Origin: an uncultured Lachnospiraceae bacterium
GTDB lineage: Bacteria; Bacillota; Clostridia; Lachnospirales; Lachnospiraceae
Length of the DNA: 64,000 nt
Direction: 5' to 3'
Assembly: GCA_910578885.1 (NCBI GenBank)
Contig: CAJTSH010000016.1
Location: forward strand, 10,256-74,255
The position numbers were made by a program, and so were the translations under genes. Positions 62,123 through 64,000 of this stretch are shown here, piece by piece. How positions within the stretch are numbered: position 1 is the first letter of the stretch; the number at the start of each line of letters is the position of its first letter. Under the pieces are notes generated by a model. That model did not search any database. It saw only the letters and a program-made list of their open reading frames with translations, and was not told the origin of the DNA.

Positions 62123-63525
62123 AGAATCAAACGTATCGGTTTTGGAATATGATCATACTGTTCCTGTGTCTGTCCATTTTGTCGGGCTGCAAAAGGGCGG
62201 CGGAATCAAAGACCATGCTTCTTCCGGAGGAGGAGATGGAGCAGGGAGTTGCCTTTCAGGGGGAGGAAGGAGATCACTATACGGTAAGGAAGATGTATAG
62301 TGAAGATTATGAAAGTTTTGTGTATGGGGGTTTTACGGCATTTCTTTCCGGAACAGGGGAACATCAGGTACGGATAGCAGAAAGCAATACAGATGGTCTT
62401 AGGGTACAGACACTGGATTATCGTTATGGATTTTATGACAGTGAGCTGATTCCGTTTGGAGGGCTGCTGGACAGCCTCGACTTTATGATGTCTTGGGATT
62501 ATAAGGATGGGCAGAATCTGGAGACAGAGTTTTTTTCTCCTGACGGGAGATACTTGCTGTATAAGCGCGGAGATTTATCTTATCCGGGTATGCGGCTGTA
62601 CTTGATGGATATGAAAACAGGAGAAGAAGAACTTTTGCTGGACGGAGACGCTGCGGAGTGTTATGACGATCAATTTATCATATTGGCGGCGTGGAGCAGG
62701 GATGCTTCTCTACTGTGCTATGGCTTCTACCCAAGAACATTGGATGTGTGGAATTCATACGACGTTGACAGATTGTTACTTTATTATCGTGACATGAAAA
62801 CGGGAGAGATAGTCAACCGCCTGAATTACTACTATGCCGATACGACAGAGAAGCCGCAGGATCTCCAGAGCACCGGGCTTTATGTGGATCGTGATGAAAA
62901 AGATATTCTTACAGCTATTGTATCGGGACAGGAAGATGGAGGGGGAAATATGGCTGCTGCTGGTGGATCGGAGATGGGAGATGAAGAGAGGAATGTGTCT
63001 TCCAATCAGGTCTACATTGATCTTTTTTCTCTGACAATACCCGATCAGGGACAGGAGAAGGAGGAAATGGTGAAGCCCTATGCTGTCAATTGCCCGCGGG
63101 ATGCAAAATTATATCTGGATGCGGCAGGAGAGACACTGTATTTTACATCTCAGAAGGATGGAATCTTAAGCTTTAATGTGAAAGACGGGACTTGCGTAAG
63201 CGCTATACCTTTAGAGCCTGCTCTGGGGATTGGGGATTTCTGTGTTTTGGAAGACGGTGAAGCGTTTGTGACAGCGGAATATGACAGAGAATATACGGAC
63301 ATATGGCATCAGGATATCTGTCTGTATACTTTGACAGAGGAAGGGATGACAAGGCGTGTGCTGTATCAGGACGCAGGCTGTGTCATACGCCTCCAATATG
63401 ATCCGGTCTACCAGAGGATTCTGGCAGAGACAGGAAAGGCTGATGCGTCAGATGAAATAAATTACGGCGCAGATGCCCACATCCGGTGGTCAGAAGACCG
63501 CCGGGCACTGGTGCTGGAGTTTTAA
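62119..63525 (+). CDS. lipoprotein coupled to the kinase, propeller-like
   Basis: 468 residues, lipobox ILSGC (Cys about 22). The mature part has repeated four-strand patterns (FSPDGRYLLYKRGDLSYPGMRLYLMD; LYFTSQKDGILSFNVKDG) like a TolB/WD-type beta-propeller, with no catalytic signature. AAAGGAGGTGGG precedes ATG 62119. Encoded downstream of and translationally coupled to a histidine kinase, it could be a surface sensor or modulator of that kinase. Family not identified. Confidence 0.82.
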   Translation: MKNQTYRFWNMIILFLCLSILSGCKRAAESKTMLLPEEEMEQGVAFQGEEGDHYTVRKMYSEDYESFVYGGFTAFLSGTGEHQVRIAESNTDGLRVQTLDYRYGFYDSELIPFGGLLDSLDFMMSWDYKDGQNLETEFFSPDGRYLLYKRGDLSYPGMRLYLMDMKTGEEELLLDGDAAECYDDQFIILAAWSRDASLLCYGFYPRTLDVWNSYDVDRLLLYYRDMKTGEIVNRLNYYYADTTEKPQDLQSTGLYVDRDEKDILTAIVSGQEDGGGNMAAAGGSEMGDEERNVSSNQVYIDLFSLTIPDQGQEKEEMVKPYAVNCPRDAKLYLDAAGETLYFTSQKDGILSFNVKDGTCVSAIPLEPALGIGDFCVLEDGEAFVTAEYDREYTDIWHQDICLYTLTEEGMTRRVLYQDAGCVIRLQYDPVYQRILAETGKADASDEINYGADAHIRWSEDRRALVLEF

Positions 63526-63682
63526 ACCTTTCCGGTCTGCATTCCATGATGAAATTTATTTACATCCTGATACAATTTTGTTACAAGCCAGAAAATTTGT
63601 TGAAATAATGCGATGCTAACATGATGGTAATCAATCAAGAGAGTTATCGATGAGCATTCCTATAGAGAATGAAAATTGAACT

Positions 63683-63710
63683 TTGACAAAATAAAATCTC
63701 CCCGTATGAT
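63683..63710 (+). promoter_or_regulatory. promoter of the IS110 transposase
   Basis: TTGACA (63683-63688), 16 bp, TATGAT (63705-63710). Confidence 0.7.
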
Positions 63711-63759
63711 GTATATGAGTTTCGCGACTTAATACATCAGAAAACAAAGGAGATTTTAT
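63691..63759 (+). promoter_or_regulatory. leader fold that can mask the transposase ribosome binding site
   Basis: ATAAAATCTCC (63691-63701) is the perfect complement of GGAGATTTTAT (63749-63759), the latter containing the ribosome binding site. Inside, GATGTAT (63708-63714) pairs with ATACATC (63732-63738). The left arm lies upstream of the expected start of transcription, so only readthrough RNA would contain it. Confidence 0.7.
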
Positions 63760-63763
63760 AACA

Positions 63764-64000
63764 ATGAAAGTAAAGTACGAAGAACGCCAGAAACAAAAAG
63801 TAATCGCAATCACAACAGATACCCTCGTAGTTGGCGTGGACATTGCTAAAAACTACCAGTGGGCAAGGTTTGTTGATTTCAGGGGCATAGAGCATGACCG
63901 TGCCCTGAAATTTAAAAACAGCAAAGGCGGCTTCGAGACTATCTTAGCAAGGATCCGGGAGATATGCAAGAAAGAAAATTTTGCAAAGGCCGTTGTCGGG
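63764..64000 (+). CDS. IS110-family transposase, N-terminal fragment (runs off the window)
   Basis: 79 codons are visible. The DEDD RuvC-like N-terminal domain starts with LVVGVDIAKNYQWARFVDF, carrying the first catalytic Asp, followed by LKFKNSKGGFETILARIREI. AAAGGAG lies 11 bp before ATG 63764. The fragment is open at the window edge, so intactness cannot be judged. IS110 transposases combine this domain with a serine-containing Tnp20 domain downstream. Confidence 0.88.
   Translation, partial: MKVKYEERQKQKVIAITTDTLVVGVDIAKNYQWARFVDFRGIEHDRALKFKNSKGGFETILARIREICKKENFAKAVVG

Larger units (their letters stand above)
63600..64000 (+). mobile_element. IS110-family insertion sequence, 5' part
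   Basis: The left part of an element whose transposase continues past the window. The exact left end is not resolved; it lies somewhere in 63526-63683. IS110 elements lack terminal inverted repeats and carry a noncoding left-end region which in characterised members encodes a bridge RNA; the leader here has strong stem-loops. Confidence 0.65.

Overview
The window looks like a chromosomal segment of a gut-type Lachnospiraceae (Clostridia, Bacillota). This is inferred from low-to-medium GC, strong GGAGG ribosome binding sites, frequent GTG/TTG starts, sigma-A type promoters, families common in this group (DUF1002, DUF3781 and class II tandem PPK2 proteins, Firmicutes-type GalT, GGDEF/EAL proteins, an intracellular galactan pathway) and the absence of outer-membrane genes. 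I do not assign a genus.

Layout. 1-4800: MoxR ATPase, DUF58 and transglutaminase operon. 4901-7489: a five-domain response-regulator/EAL protein. 7700-16650: CarD regulator, L-lactate dehydrogenase, orphan phosphotransacetylase, endonuclease IV, a membrane-anchored amidase, and an RNA-methylase-like gene next to a GGDEF-EAL sensor. 16700-22220: PAS protein and exonuclease III, divergent from PPK2-truA-recJ. 22219-22410: an 85-bp tandem repeat. 22431-24470: lipase-like hydrolase and a DUF1002 protein. 24590-29384: a compositionally AT-richer accessory stretch (flavoprotein-DUF3781 fusion, toxin-antitoxin pair, acetyltransferase, HAM1 remnant, HAD-GNAT fusion, S66 peptidase). 29395-30719: a membrane-protein gene flanked by two related palindromic elements. 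30760-37119: methyltransferase, Hsp33, NAD synthetase, PAP2 protein and L,D-transpeptidase.

37176-50863 is a galactan/galacto-oligosaccharide locus: GH42 beta-galactosidase, LacI regulator, binding protein with two permeases, an unrecognised 610-residue protein, a zinc ribbon, a signal-less GH53 galactanase, galK and galT. The logic is import of oligosaccharides, intracellular GH53/GH42 cleavage, then GalK/GalT entry to glycolysis. Operator-like sites with the core CGATTGCGC lie at both the GH42 and the binding-protein promoters. No ATPase is encoded; a shared one elsewhere is expected.

51024-63525 is a signalling/envelope region: a small ORF with its own promoter and terminator, a two-component system divergent from an unusual operon (propeller plus solute-binding lipoprotein, two sugar-type permeases, HlyD-like adaptor, MacB-like periplasmic domain), then a second two-component system coupled to a lipoprotein. 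An 18-bp motif is repeated in inverted orientation in both divergent promoters of the first system. The window ends inside an IS110-type transposase whose leader can fold over its own ribosome binding site.

Candidates for new biology, in my order: the 610-residue protein with its zinc-ribbon partner, the hybrid importer/adaptor operon with its two sensor systems, the 85-bp repeat, the paired palindromic elements around 29.4-30.7 kb, and the IS110 leader. I saw no CRISPR array, rRNA or tRNA.
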